Assembly (NCBI GenBank): GCA_964570585.1
Contig: CAZMYR010000002.1
Location: 1 to 64,000, forward strand
Direction: 5' to 3'
Length of the DNA stretch: 64,000 nt
From: G020354945 sp964570585
Lineage (GTDB): Bacteria > Omnitrophota > Gorgyraeia > JABMRG01 > JAFGKX01
The translations under genes and the position numbers were made by a program. Shown in pieces: positions 22,245 through 29,887 of this stretch. Every line of letters begins with the position of its first letter. Within the stretch, counting starts at the first letter, position 1. Below the pieces are notes generated by a model that had not been told where the DNA came from, did not search any database, and was given only the letters and a program-made list of their open reading frames with translations.

Positions 22245-24342
22245 ATTTATAGTAATAATAGGAGCCGTACTTACCTCCGCTGGCTTCTATGCCATTAAAT
22301 ACCACACCCATTATTTTTGATTGTATGTCTTTCTCGAGTTTGGCGGCTCTACGAATTGCCTTTTTAGGGGTTACATTGGCTCTTAGGCTTAATATCACAG
22401 CATCCATGTTTTTTACTAAGATTGTAGAATCGGTTACCGCAAACAACGGTGGCGAATCAACAATGATCAGGTCATATTTCTGTCTAAGGAGTGCTAAAAC
22501 TTTGTCAAAGGCATCTGATGCCAAAAGCTCTGCCGGATTATGGGGGTATTCGCCGGCAGCTAAAACGGAGAGATTCGGAATTTTGGTATCAACAAGTCTA
22601 ATATCCCCTTTCCCTTGAACTAATTGGGTTAGGCCTTTTTTATTCTCAAGGCCGTAATATTTATGCAGGGTGGATTTTCTCAAATCGCAATCGATAACTA
22701 ATATTTTTTTATCTGTCTGAGCAAAAGCAAGGGCTAAATTAGCGCTTATAAAAGTCTTGCCTTCTCTAGGCACCAAACTGGTTACTAAAAGAGTTTTAAT
22801 CTCTTTTCCGGCGCAACGAAACTTTATATTCGTACGCAATCCTCTAAAGGCCTCACTTACAACTGATTGGGGGGCATTTTTTAGTGGCAATGAATATTTT
22901 TTCCTTTCCTTAATAGCGACCTCATAGACCGGTATTTCTCCTAAAATTGGGTAATCCAAGATTTGTTCTATTTCATGCATATCTTTTACAGCCATGGCGA
23001 AGTAATCAATTAAAATAGCAAGCCCTATCCCTGCACCCAAACCAAATATAACCGAGAATAGAAAATACTTTGCGGAGGTCCTTTTCTTTTCATACAGATT
23101 AAAAGGCTGTTCAGGTTTGAGAGGAGGATCTACCACTGTAAAAGTACCTGCTTCAATCAATTTGCTTGTTAAACTTAATCCCTGTAAAGAATCAACTACT
23201 TTTTGAGCCAATTCTTCTTCAATGTGGACATTTCTTCGAAGATGAGAGTATTCAATCATCACTTTGCTTAAACCTTTTTCTATCAGGTTGGCTATTTTTC
23301 CTTCTAGCGATTCCAATACCTTTTCCTTTCTTTTTAAAGTATGGATAGCTGAGCTTACTTTTTCAGAAATTGAATGTTTTGTCTGCCCTAATCTGTCTCT
23401 GGCTTTAACAACATCTGGATGGAGTTCTTTATTTACAAGCAAAAGTTCGTTTAATGTTGTTTCCTGTTCAGAAAAGGTATTTAATAAATTTGCATCAACC
23501 AATGTTTCATCGTTTCGTATTATTAATTCAAATATCTCAATATCTCCTGCCGACTCTCTGGTGCCCTCTAACTCTTGTATGAAATCCCGCAGTTGACGTA
23601 TTTGCGACCTTGTATCAACCAACCGTAAGGCTAATCTATCAACGCCTTCGGTTAATGGGGTTTCGCCATCCTTCACTTCTAAGACCCCAGGTATTAGTTC
23701 ATTTTCTAGAATAAATTTAGTCAGTTTAAGCTTAGCTTGTTCTAAATCATAACGGGTCTCTCTGAATTGTTTTTCTAATGATTCAAGCACTTCCTTTGCT
23801 ATAAGTTTCTTGTAATTTAAGAATTCCTCTCGAGTAGCCTCAATTATTCCGTTGGTCATATTTACGACTTTTTCAGGACTATCGCCTTCAAAAAATATAT
23901 CTATATAATTTAATTCTGTTTTTATGACAAATGTCTTCGACTTAGGGTTTGCTAAAGATCTTGCATAACCTTTGTTTACATGGCCGAGTGCCTTTTTTGT
24001 AGCGCTCTCCAGAACCTCAGCGCATCTCATTAAAGTAGTAAGATCCATTACCTTTCTTTTGATTTCTCTATCTTGAACAGAAATTCCTTCTTTTAAATCT
24101 CTTGAATCTGACTCTTTTGTTGTTATGCCCTCAGCCATTACTCTTATCCTGGCAGATGTCTTATATCTAGGGCCAAATTCTGGCTGTTTTGATTTTAGAT
24201 AAAAATATACTATAGGTATTACAATTATGGCCGTAATTAATATAACCCTCTTATGTTTGACTAAAATATAGACATATTTGAATAAAGTTTCAGCAAAAGA
24301 CTCTTCTTCAACGGTCATATTTTTTAAATCTTTCTCTGCCAT
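22198..24342 (-). CDS. Wzc-like tyrosine autokinase / polysaccharide co-polymerase (714 aa)
   Basis: Bacterial tyrosine kinase that controls polysaccharide polymerisation and export. It has a membrane helix at about 32-49, a Wzz domain, a long periplasmic coiled coil (about 190-380), GNVR-like sequence, and a second helix at about 427-447. The cytoplasmic kinase has Walker A SLVPREGKT (522-530), Walker A' LVIDCD (548-553) and Walker B IIVDSPP. The tyrosine cluster for autophosphorylation is present: GSYYYYKYDYYG near 695-704. All kinase elements are intact, unlike the paralogue at 19543-21294. It is the first gene of the operon; a TATAAT box lies about 50 bp upstream. It overlaps the export lipoprotein gene by up to 47 bp. 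Confidence 0.93.
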   Translation of the reverse strand: MAEKDLKNMTVEEESFAETLFKYVYILVKHKRVILITAIIVIPIVYFYLKSKQPEFGPRYKTSARIRVMAEGITTKESDSRDLKEGISVQDREIKRKVMDLTTLMRCAEVLESATKKALGHVNKGYARSLANPKSKTFVIKTELNYIDIFFEGDSPEKVVNMTNGIIEATREEFLNYKKLIAKEVLESLEKQFRETRYDLEQAKLKLTKFILENELIPGVLEVKDGETPLTEGVDRLALRLVDTRSQIRQLRDFIQELEGTRESAGDIEIFELIIRNDETLVDANLLNTFSEQETTLNELLLVNKELHPDVVKARDRLGQTKHSISEKVSSAIHTLKRKEKVLESLEGKIANLIEKGLSKVMIEYSHLRRNVHIEEELAQKVVDSLQGLSLTSKLIEAGTFTVVDPPLKPEQPFNLYEKKRTSAKYFLFSVIFGLGAGIGLAILIDYFAMAVKDMHEIEQILDYPILGEIPVYEVAIKERKKYSLPLKNAPQSVVSEAFRGLRTNIKFRCAGKEIKTLLVTSLVPREGKTFISANLALAFAQTDKKILVIDCDLRKSTLHKYYGLENKKGLTQLVQGKGDIRLVDTKIPNLSVLAAGEYPHNPAELLASDAFDKVLALLRQKYDLIIVDSPPLFAVTDSTILVKNMDAVILSLRANVTPKKAIRRAAKLEKDIQSKIMGVVFNGIEASGGKYGSYYYYKYDYYGKKDEKKEKKT

Positions 24343-24392
24343 ATTATCTACTAACCATTTATGAAATAGAAAAATTCATCTTTTATGATTAT

Positions 24393-24420
24393 ATTATACA
24401 ACATACCTATTTTATAGTAA
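24393..24420 (-). promoter_or_regulatory. Possible promoter of the exopolysaccharide operon
   Basis: Minus-strand TATAAT (24398-24393) with a weak TTACTA 16 bp upstream (24420-24415). It lies about 50 bp before the ATG of the Wzc-like kinase, and no other good candidate is seen. Confidence 0.4.
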
Positions 24421-24477
24421 CACATACTGTTAAACCAAATCAAGAAGAAAACATCTAAACGTAACCTGTGAGGGACA

Positions 24478-24610
24478 ATGGGGGGTAGGGCAGGTTTCAG
24501 TGTGCCTCAGTTTTGTCAGGGCAGGCTGAAATGTGCCATCCGACGAGAAAGTTAATGGCATATTGAAGCCTGCCCTACCATTGGTGAGGCACACTTCAAC
24601 CTGCCCCATT
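24478..24610. repeat. Large nested palindromic element (133 bp)
   Basis: The outer arms, 24478-24509 and 24585-24610, pair around GGGCAGGTT...GTGTGCCTCA and its complement. The inner arms (about 24518-24539 and 24554-24576) pair around AGGGCAGGCT...GCCAT. The two left arms also resemble each other as direct repeats (GGGCAGG-x-T...TGTGCC). It fills the 410-bp gap between the exopolysaccharide operon and the next gene; nothing else is recognised there. A small non-autonomous mobile element or a strong RNA/DNA cruciform are possibilities. Confidence 0.7.
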
Positions 24611-24753
24611 ATAACTCACCCATTACCTAAATATTCGCCTTGTCCCCGTAACTGAAATTGGGGGCTTGTGGCGAAATTATTTTCGGTCAATCAGAAAGTC
24701 CCAAAAACAGGTTAGCAAATGTTCAAAGCCCCCGAATTTATCGGTGGGGATAC

Positions 24754-25914
24754 TTACAATATCTTCTCATAAGCAGAAAGCAAAGAATTAGCGCTATTTG
24801 CCCAGCTATATTCCGCTTTTGCCTTTTCTCTTGCTTTTTTTGCTAAATTTTCCCTTAATCCTTTGTTCTCTAATAAATTAAGTATTCCTTCTGCCAAAGC
24901 ATAATAATCCCCTGGTCTAACTAAAACCCCTGCATCCTTAACCATCTTTTTAACTTCTCCTACGGCACTGGCCACTATTGGTTTGCCAGAAGCTAAATAT
25001 TCTGCAATCTTTAAGGGGCTTTTGCAGCGGGTAACCTTTGTATCTCTAAATGGCGCTACGCATACAGTTGAAGCTGCAATATAATACGGAATCTCATCAT
25101 GGGTTACGCTTCCTGCAAAAATAACTCTATTCTCTATCCCCAAATCATGGACAAGTTTTTTTAGTTTATGTTCTAAAAACCCTTCCCCTACAATCATAAA
25201 CCTTGCATCTGGTTTCTTATGCAAAACTATGTTTGCTGCCTCTATAAACAAATCTACATATTGTGCTCCGTGAAGCTGGCCGATATACAGCACTAAATCT
25301 CCATTTAAGTTATATTTTTCTTTAATATGGTCTCCATCTAAACCGGGTTTGAATTTTTCTAAATCTGCTCCAACCGGAGCACTAAAAATATATTCTTTTC
25401 TTACTCCTGAGTTAAGTGCCAGCTTTGCCAAAAAGTCACTTGCACATGATACTGAATCAGTCGATCTAAGAAGAAATTTTTCTAAGATTTTAAAAGACAT
25501 ACCTATAAACCTTGAATGCATACTTCTCCCAACGGACTCATACCAAATCTTCTCCTCCCAATCATCCCAATCATAATGAAGGGGTTTTTTAGTAATATAA
25601 CTTGCTACTACCGCGGGTATTGAAGCATAATGGTGGCATTTTTGCAGATGAACAATATCTGCCCACCTGCATAATTTTAAAAGTCTTTTTGTATTTACAA
25701 TAAATGCCTTAGGAGAAGGGGTTCTATCAAAAGGGATTAATTCTATAGAATCTATATATTTAGGATAGTGCTTGATATTTATAACCAGAGGAAAATAACA
25801 CAGCTTTACCTCATGGCTTTTTTTAACAAACCCCTGCGCAAAGCTTTTAATCCTTATGGTCCAGGGCTCAGCTTTATCAAATAGATCATGAGGGTGTATC
25901 ATCAAGATTTTCAT
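24754..25914 (-). CDS. GT4 family glycosyltransferase (387 aa)
   Basis: Cytoplasmic retaining glycosyltransferase of the GT-B fold that transfers sugar from a nucleotide donor. The N-terminal half starts MKILMIHPHDLFDKAEPWT. The C-terminal donor domain has GDLVLYIGQLH, then IVGEGFLEHKLKKL, FAGSVTHDEIPYY, and the E-x7-E-type segment SPLKIAEYLASGKPIVAS. The frame is open upstream to 25998, but that extension is low-complexity and the ATG at 25914 begins exactly at the family N-terminus. No strong ribosome binding site is seen. It is divergent from the GT39-like gene to the right. Likely acts in the same surface-polysaccharide pathway; donor and acceptor cannot be read from sequence. Confidence 0.88.
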   Translation of the reverse strand: MKILMIHPHDLFDKAEPWTIRIKSFAQGFVKKSHEVKLCYFPLVINIKHYPKYIDSIELIPFDRTPSPKAFIVNTKRLLKLCRWADIVHLQKCHHYASIPAVVASYITKKPLHYDWDDWEEKIWYESVGRSMHSRFIGMSFKILEKFLLRSTDSVSCASDFLAKLALNSGVRKEYIFSAPVGADLEKFKPGLDGDHIKEKYNLNGDLVLYIGQLHGAQYVDLFIEAANIVLHKKPDARFMIVGEGFLEHKLKKLVHDLGIENRVIFAGSVTHDEIPYYIAASTVCVAPFRDTKVTRCKSPLKIAEYLASGKPIVASAVGEVKKMVKDAGVLVRPGDYYALAEGILNLLENKGLRENLAKKAREKAKAEYSWANSANSLLSAYEKIL

Positions 25915-26078
25915 GATGTTTTGTGTGGTGTTTATTAGGTGCCTATTAGCTTGATATTGGTAGTATTGTATTATACAATGTGTTAAAATTAGATACAACT
26001 ATATATTGAAGATTTGCCAAGCAGATTTAATGAGATTGCTGAAGGCCTTATATTTATCAAACATCTAATATATAAAAT

Positions 26079-27902
26079 ATGAATAAGCTATCCAAAGAAA
26101 CTACCATATGTTATCTTCTCTTAATCTTGATAATATTTTTCCATGGAGCGACGAATTGTATCTGGCTTAAAGGAAATATGCTGGCACCATTTTGGGATGA
26201 GTCAAGACATCTTACAATTGCCCTTAGATACATCCGGTCTTTTCCGGATATATTTGTCTATAAAGAAAACTTTCCGATAAGTGAAAATGCAAATCATTAT
26301 TCTGCCGTTTATTCGCCTTTTTTCTATTTATCAACGACTCTTTTTAGTCTTGTTTGGGGAAATTCGCGGTTCTCACTCACTCTAACCAATCTGTTTTATA
26401 TGGTAATTCTTTTATTTTCAACTTTTAAGATTGGGGAAAAATTATTCGATAAAAAGGTAGGATTGCTTTCTGCCTTTATTCTGTCCTTCTATCCTATTAT
26501 TTTTGGGACTTCACGGATGTTTCTGTTAGATTACGCGTTAACCTCCATGGTTGCCTTGAGCATCTATCTTCTTATTCAGACAAATTTTTTTAGAGACACA
26601 AAATTCGTTATTTTTTTTAGCTTGAGCGTAGCAACAGGAACTTTAATTAAAATATATTTTTTATTCTTCCTGATAGGTCCTTTGATGTATATATGTTTTA
26701 AGAATATAAAAGAGAAAAGTTTTCTGAATTCAAAAATTAACTATATGATATTTTTTGTAATAGGAATAATTTTGCCATTACTGTGGTATAGAGTAAATAG
26801 CACGCCTATTGTAGCTCGCTTTTCTCAATTAATAGATGCGCTTGAATATGTGTACACACACTATAAATCTATTTTTCTTATTATAGTCTTTTTGCCAATT
26901 TTGCTTATAGTAATAAAATTATTCTTTAGGAAGCTGTTCAGTAAGTTTTTCAATGTTAAAGTTTTTTTAGGGATGTTTTTTTCTTTTCTTATTTTAACAT
27001 TTATACTATATATAGTAGATAGTCAAAAAACAACAACAATGAATATTTTGCCATTAGTTATATACTTCAGGCATTTTTTAAAAGAGCAGGCCGGTATATT
27101 TTTAGGGTTAATCTTTATTTGCTCTGTTTATTATTTTCTTTTTAAAAAAGGGCCCCATGACAACCGGACTCTTCTTGCGGGATGGATTGTAATCCCTTAT
27201 ATGCTGTTTTCTCTTATCCGTTTTCTTTTCTGGGATGATATGAGATATACTATGCCTTATTTACCAGCTGTAGCTATTATTTCTGCATGCTGGGTAATAG
27301 AAAATAGACGTTTATTTTGGATTAAGATTTTTTCTTGTTTGCTTATAGCCTTAGGCGTTTTTTATTTTTTTATTCTATCCTTTGGCACTATTTTTTATAC
27401 TGCCGAAAGCAATCAACCTATTGTTTATTATAGCCAAATCGATAAAGCAAACACGCTACAGAGAATATTCTTACCTCATATAGCATCATTCTGGCTTATT
27501 CATCCTATGGATAAAAGTAATTGGCAAATAAAAGAGGTTTTAGAATGGATAGCCAAAGATGCCAAAAAAAAAGGGGCAACTATAGGCCTGCTTGTAGATA
27601 CTGATTGTATAAATAATGAGACTTTTACATACTATACCTATGCTAACAGATTTCCTTTCAAGATTGTAAGGTGCGTGGATGAGATTAGAGAAGAACATTT
27701 TAATTTAGATTATTTAATAACAGTGTCAAACCCAATATCATGGTATTGGTTTGAACGAAAGCAAAATGCGCTAACCCAACGAAAGCAAAATGTGCTAACC
27801 CTGACTAAATTATTAAGGGATAAATATAAAAATAAATATAAACGAATTAAAGAATTTAAAGTGCCGAGCAATACTGTCTATATTTTTAAGATAAAGCAAT
27901 AA
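26079..27902 (+). CDS. GT39-like membrane glycosyltransferase (607 aa)
   Basis: Polytopic inner-membrane protein of the PMT/ArnT (GT-C) superfamily, which uses polyprenyl-phosphate sugars as donors and transfers them on the periplasmic side. About 11-13 transmembrane segments are evident in the first 450 residues. The first extracytoplasmic loop carries the usual acidic motif (Asp40-Glu41 in FWDESRH). A second Asp-containing loop follows TSRMFLLDYALTSM. The last 150 residues form a soluble extracytoplasmic domain. It is alone on the plus strand, divergent from the GT4 gene. Three further GT39-type genes occur in the window, so several lipid-linked sugars seem to be used. Confidence 0.88.
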   Translation: MNKLSKETTICYLLLILIIFFHGATNCIWLKGNMLAPFWDESRHLTIALRYIRSFPDIFVYKENFPISENANHYSAVYSPFFYLSTTLFSLVWGNSRFSLTLTNLFYMVILLFSTFKIGEKLFDKKVGLLSAFILSFYPIIFGTSRMFLLDYALTSMVALSIYLLIQTNFFRDTKFVIFFSLSVATGTLIKIYFLFFLIGPLMYICFKNIKEKSFLNSKINYMIFFVIGIILPLLWYRVNSTPIVARFSQLIDALEYVYTHYKSIFLIIVFLPILLIVIKLFFRKLFSKFFNVKVFLGMFFSFLILTFILYIVDSQKTTTMNILPLVIYFRHFLKEQAGIFLGLIFICSVYYFLFKKGPHDNRTLLAGWIVIPYMLFSLIRFLFWDDMRYTMPYLPAVAIISACWVIENRRLFWIKIFSCLLIALGVFYFFILSFGTIFYTAESNQPIVYYSQIDKANTLQRIFLPHIASFWLIHPMDKSNWQIKEVLEWIAKDAKKKGATIGLLVDTDCINNETFTYYTYANRFPFKIVRCVDEIREEHFNLDYLITVSNPISWYWFERKQNALTQRKQNVLTLTKLLRDKYKNKYKRIKEFKVPSNTVYIFKIKQ

Positions 27903-28114
27903 TTATTTATATCGAGATAAAAATCGAATGCAGATTTCCAACCCACAGCCACCAAACGGGAACTAGCTATTGTTATAGCAGGGGAAAAATGCGTTGATCC
28001 TGAAAAAAGTAAGATTTTATGGTATATTGTGTAGTACCCGATAATAGAGGTTGATTTAGGTAAAGAAGGATTAAATACGCTGAAGTCTCTTGGATATACA
28101 AGAAAATCGCCTTC

Positions 28115-28245
28115 CCTGTAGAAATCCACCCTTCGAAATTGCAAAGCAATTTCAAAGGACTAGTCCTATAAAAATGCGAAGCATTTTTGTAGGGAAGGAT
28201 TTAAGTAGGACTAGCCCTGCTTAATTGCTTCGCGATTACGCAGGG
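28115..28245. repeat. Multi-arm palindromic element with ACTAGT linkers
   Basis: Three hairpin arms are strung together: 28130-28158 (CGAAATTGC-AAA-GCAATTTC), 28165-28193 (AAAATGC-GAA-GCATTTT) and 28215-28245 (CCCTGC...GCAGGG). Arms 1 and 2 are joined by ACTAGT and arm 3 follows an ACTAGC. A partial outer stem (28115-28127 with 28197-28209) encloses the first two arms. GCGAAGC or its complement caps arms 2 and 3. The layout closely matches the element at 58105-58245 although the stem sequences differ. Confidence 0.75.
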
Positions 28246-28257
28246 CGGCGATAACTC

Positions 28258-28371
28258 TGATCCCCTAACGGGGAGGGTTCCCACTGCGCGATTTTCAGCG
28301 CCTTCGGCATGATTTTCCCCTCGCATTCGCTCGGGATCCCTCATCGAGGGGTCCCGAGTATGCCGAGGGAG
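28258..28371. repeat. Further hairpins before the ABC exporter genes
   Basis: TCCCC-TAAC-GGGGA lies at about 28260-28272. A larger structure follows: CCTTCGGCAT near 28300 pairs with ATGCCGAGGG near 28362-28371. Inside it 28330-28342 pairs with 28346-28358 (13 bp, one wobble). Together with the preceding element it makes up most of the 490-bp gap at 27903-28394, in which no gene is seen. Confidence 0.6.
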
Positions 28372-28394
28372 AAATTCCATACCATAAATTAAAA

Positions 28395-29153
28395 ATGAAT
28401 AAAATAAAAAGGATATTAGGATTAAGCCTGGCAATAGCAAAGGCAGAGTTTAAGCTCAAGAACGAAGGCAGCTATTTAGGTATATTTTGGTACTTGTTCA
28501 ATCCTCTGCTTACCTTTCTTTTGCTTTTTGCGGTCTTTTTTGACAGGTTGGGGAAAGATATTCCCAATTATCCTCTTTATCTATTACTTGGCATTGTTAT
28601 CTTTAACTTTTTCCAGCAAATAACTACAGAGGCCACAAAAGTTATACGGGAGAATAATTGGATAATAAAGTCCATAAAATTTCCCTATGAAGCCCTGATA
28701 GGTTCAATTGTTTTAAAGACCCTTTTTTCCCACATTTTTGAGATAGTTGTTCTGATTCTTTTTCTCTTTTTTTTCAAAATCCCTACAGCAAACTTTATCT
28801 TTTATCCTATAATATTATGTTTCCTAAGTATCTTTGTTTTTGGGGCTGCGCTTATTCTTTCTTCCTTAACCGTCTATTTTATTGATTTGAGTAATATCTG
28901 GGTGTTTGTTTCTCGTTTAATTTGGTTAGGGACCCCTATCTTTTATGCCATCGGTGCCCAGAAAAGACTATTTTTCATTAATCTATTTAATCCCATGTAT
29001 TATTTTATCACCATAGCAAGAGAACTCATTATTTATACAAGAGTTCCCAAGTTATGGTTGATATTAGGAGCTATTGGTTATAGTTTGCTATTTTCGCTTG
29101 TGGGCTTATCCATTTTTAATAAATTAAAAACCAAATTTGCTGAAATGATGTAA
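28395..29153 (+). CDS. ABC-2 type polysaccharide export permease, Wzm-like (252 aa)
   Basis: Inner-membrane subunit of an ABC exporter for lipid-linked polysaccharide. Six transmembrane segments are predicted. The N-terminus (AKAEFKLKNEGSYLGIFWYLFNPLLTF) is typical of Wzm/TagG/KpsM proteins, which have an amphipathic helix before helix 1. Length is normal for the family. Its stop and the ATPase start share one base (TAATG), so the pair is translationally coupled. Together they would flip or export a finished glycan across the inner membrane. It lies just behind the palindromic elements at 28115-28371. Confidence 0.92.
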   Translation: MNKIKRILGLSLAIAKAEFKLKNEGSYLGIFWYLFNPLLTFLLLFAVFFDRLGKDIPNYPLYLLLGIVIFNFFQQITTEATKVIRENNWIIKSIKFPYEALIGSIVLKTLFSHIFEIVVLILFLFFFKIPTANFIFYPIILCFLSIFVFGAALILSSLTVYFIDLSNIWVFVSRLIWLGTPIFYAIGAQKRLFFINLFNPMYYFITIARELIIYTRVPKLWLILGAIGYSLLFSLVGLSIFNKLKTKFAEMM

Positions 29154-29887
29154 TGAAGAGCATAATCGTTGAAGGCGTTTGCAAAGAATTTAGGGTAGGT
29201 TTCAGGAAAAATCAGCCTACTTTAGCCAGATTCATTTCACTCTTTTCCGGAAGGGAGCCTAAAAGAACCCTTAGGGCACTGGATGAGGTTTTCTTTGAAC
29301 TTGAAGCAGGTCGAATTTTGGGCGTTATAGGTGAAAACGGCTCTGGGAAAAGCACATTGTTGAGGATTATTGCCGGGATATACACTAAAGATAAAGGCAG
29401 AATAGCCGTTAACGGCAATGTAATTGCTTTAATAAATTTATATATTGGGCTAAAGGAAAGATTAGTCATGGAAGATAATATCTATCTGATTGGTTCTTTT
29501 CTCGGGTTGAGCCGGAAGGCACTTAAAGAAAGGTTTGACTCAATTGTTGAATTTTCAGAGCTCAAAGATTTTATTAATACAAAAATATATCAGTTTTCTA
29601 ATGGGATGAGACAGCGGCTTGCCTTCTCAATTGCAGTACATTGTAATCCCGATATTCTTCTGCTTGATGAGGTTTTTGAAGTAGGGGATGAACATTTCAG
29701 GCTTAAAAGCGCAGATAGACTCAAGGAATTGACGAAAAATGGAACCAGCGCTATCTTAGTTAGCCATGAAATGTGGATGGTGGAGAAGTACTGTGATAGA
29801 GTGATTTGGCTTGATAAAGGCAGGGTCATTAAAGAAGGCAAGACAGAAGATGTTATCAGGGAATATAAAAGAGCAGGTTCAAAATGA
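29153..29887 (+). CDS. ABC polysaccharide export ATPase, Wzt-like (244 aa)
   Basis: Nucleotide-binding subunit of the exporter. Walker A is GENGSGKST (residues about 60-68). A Q-loop-like segment follows, then the signature FSNGMRQRL, Walker B DILLLDEVFEVGD, and the switch His in VSHEMWMVEKY. The domain is of the Wzt/TagH/KpsT type. It is short: it ends soon after the nucleotide-binding domain and lacks the C-terminal carbohydrate-binding domain that reads chain ends in Wzt proteins of the terminating-residue class. Export is therefore probably not coupled to a terminal sugar modification. The 3' end overlaps the convergent radical SAM gene by 9 bp. Confidence 0.93.
   Translation: MKSIIVEGVCKEFRVGFRKNQPTLARFISLFSGREPKRTLRALDEVFFELEAGRILGVIGENGSGKSTLLRIIAGIYTKDKGRIAVNGNVIALINLYIGLKERLVMEDNIYLIGSFLGLSRKALKERFDSIVEFSELKDFINTKIYQFSNGMRQRLAFSIAVHCNPDILLLDEVFEVGDEHFRLKSADRLKELTKNGTSAILVSHEMWMVEKYCDRVIWLDKGRVIKEGKTEDVIREYKRAGSK

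Noticed and set aside
25915..25998. Longer N-terminus for the GT4 protein at 24754-25914
   Set aside because: The extra 28 residues are low-complexity and precede the canonical family start MKILMIHPHD.
28100..28400. CRISPR array or tandem repeat cluster between the GT39-like gene and the ABC exporter
   Set aside because: The repeats are palindromic arms of unequal sequence and spacing, with no regular repeat-spacer pattern and no cas genes.
27878..28440. Minus-strand frames of 60-88 codons in the 27.9-28.4 kb gap
   Set aside because: They run through the palindromic elements and mutually overlap; no start signals or domains.
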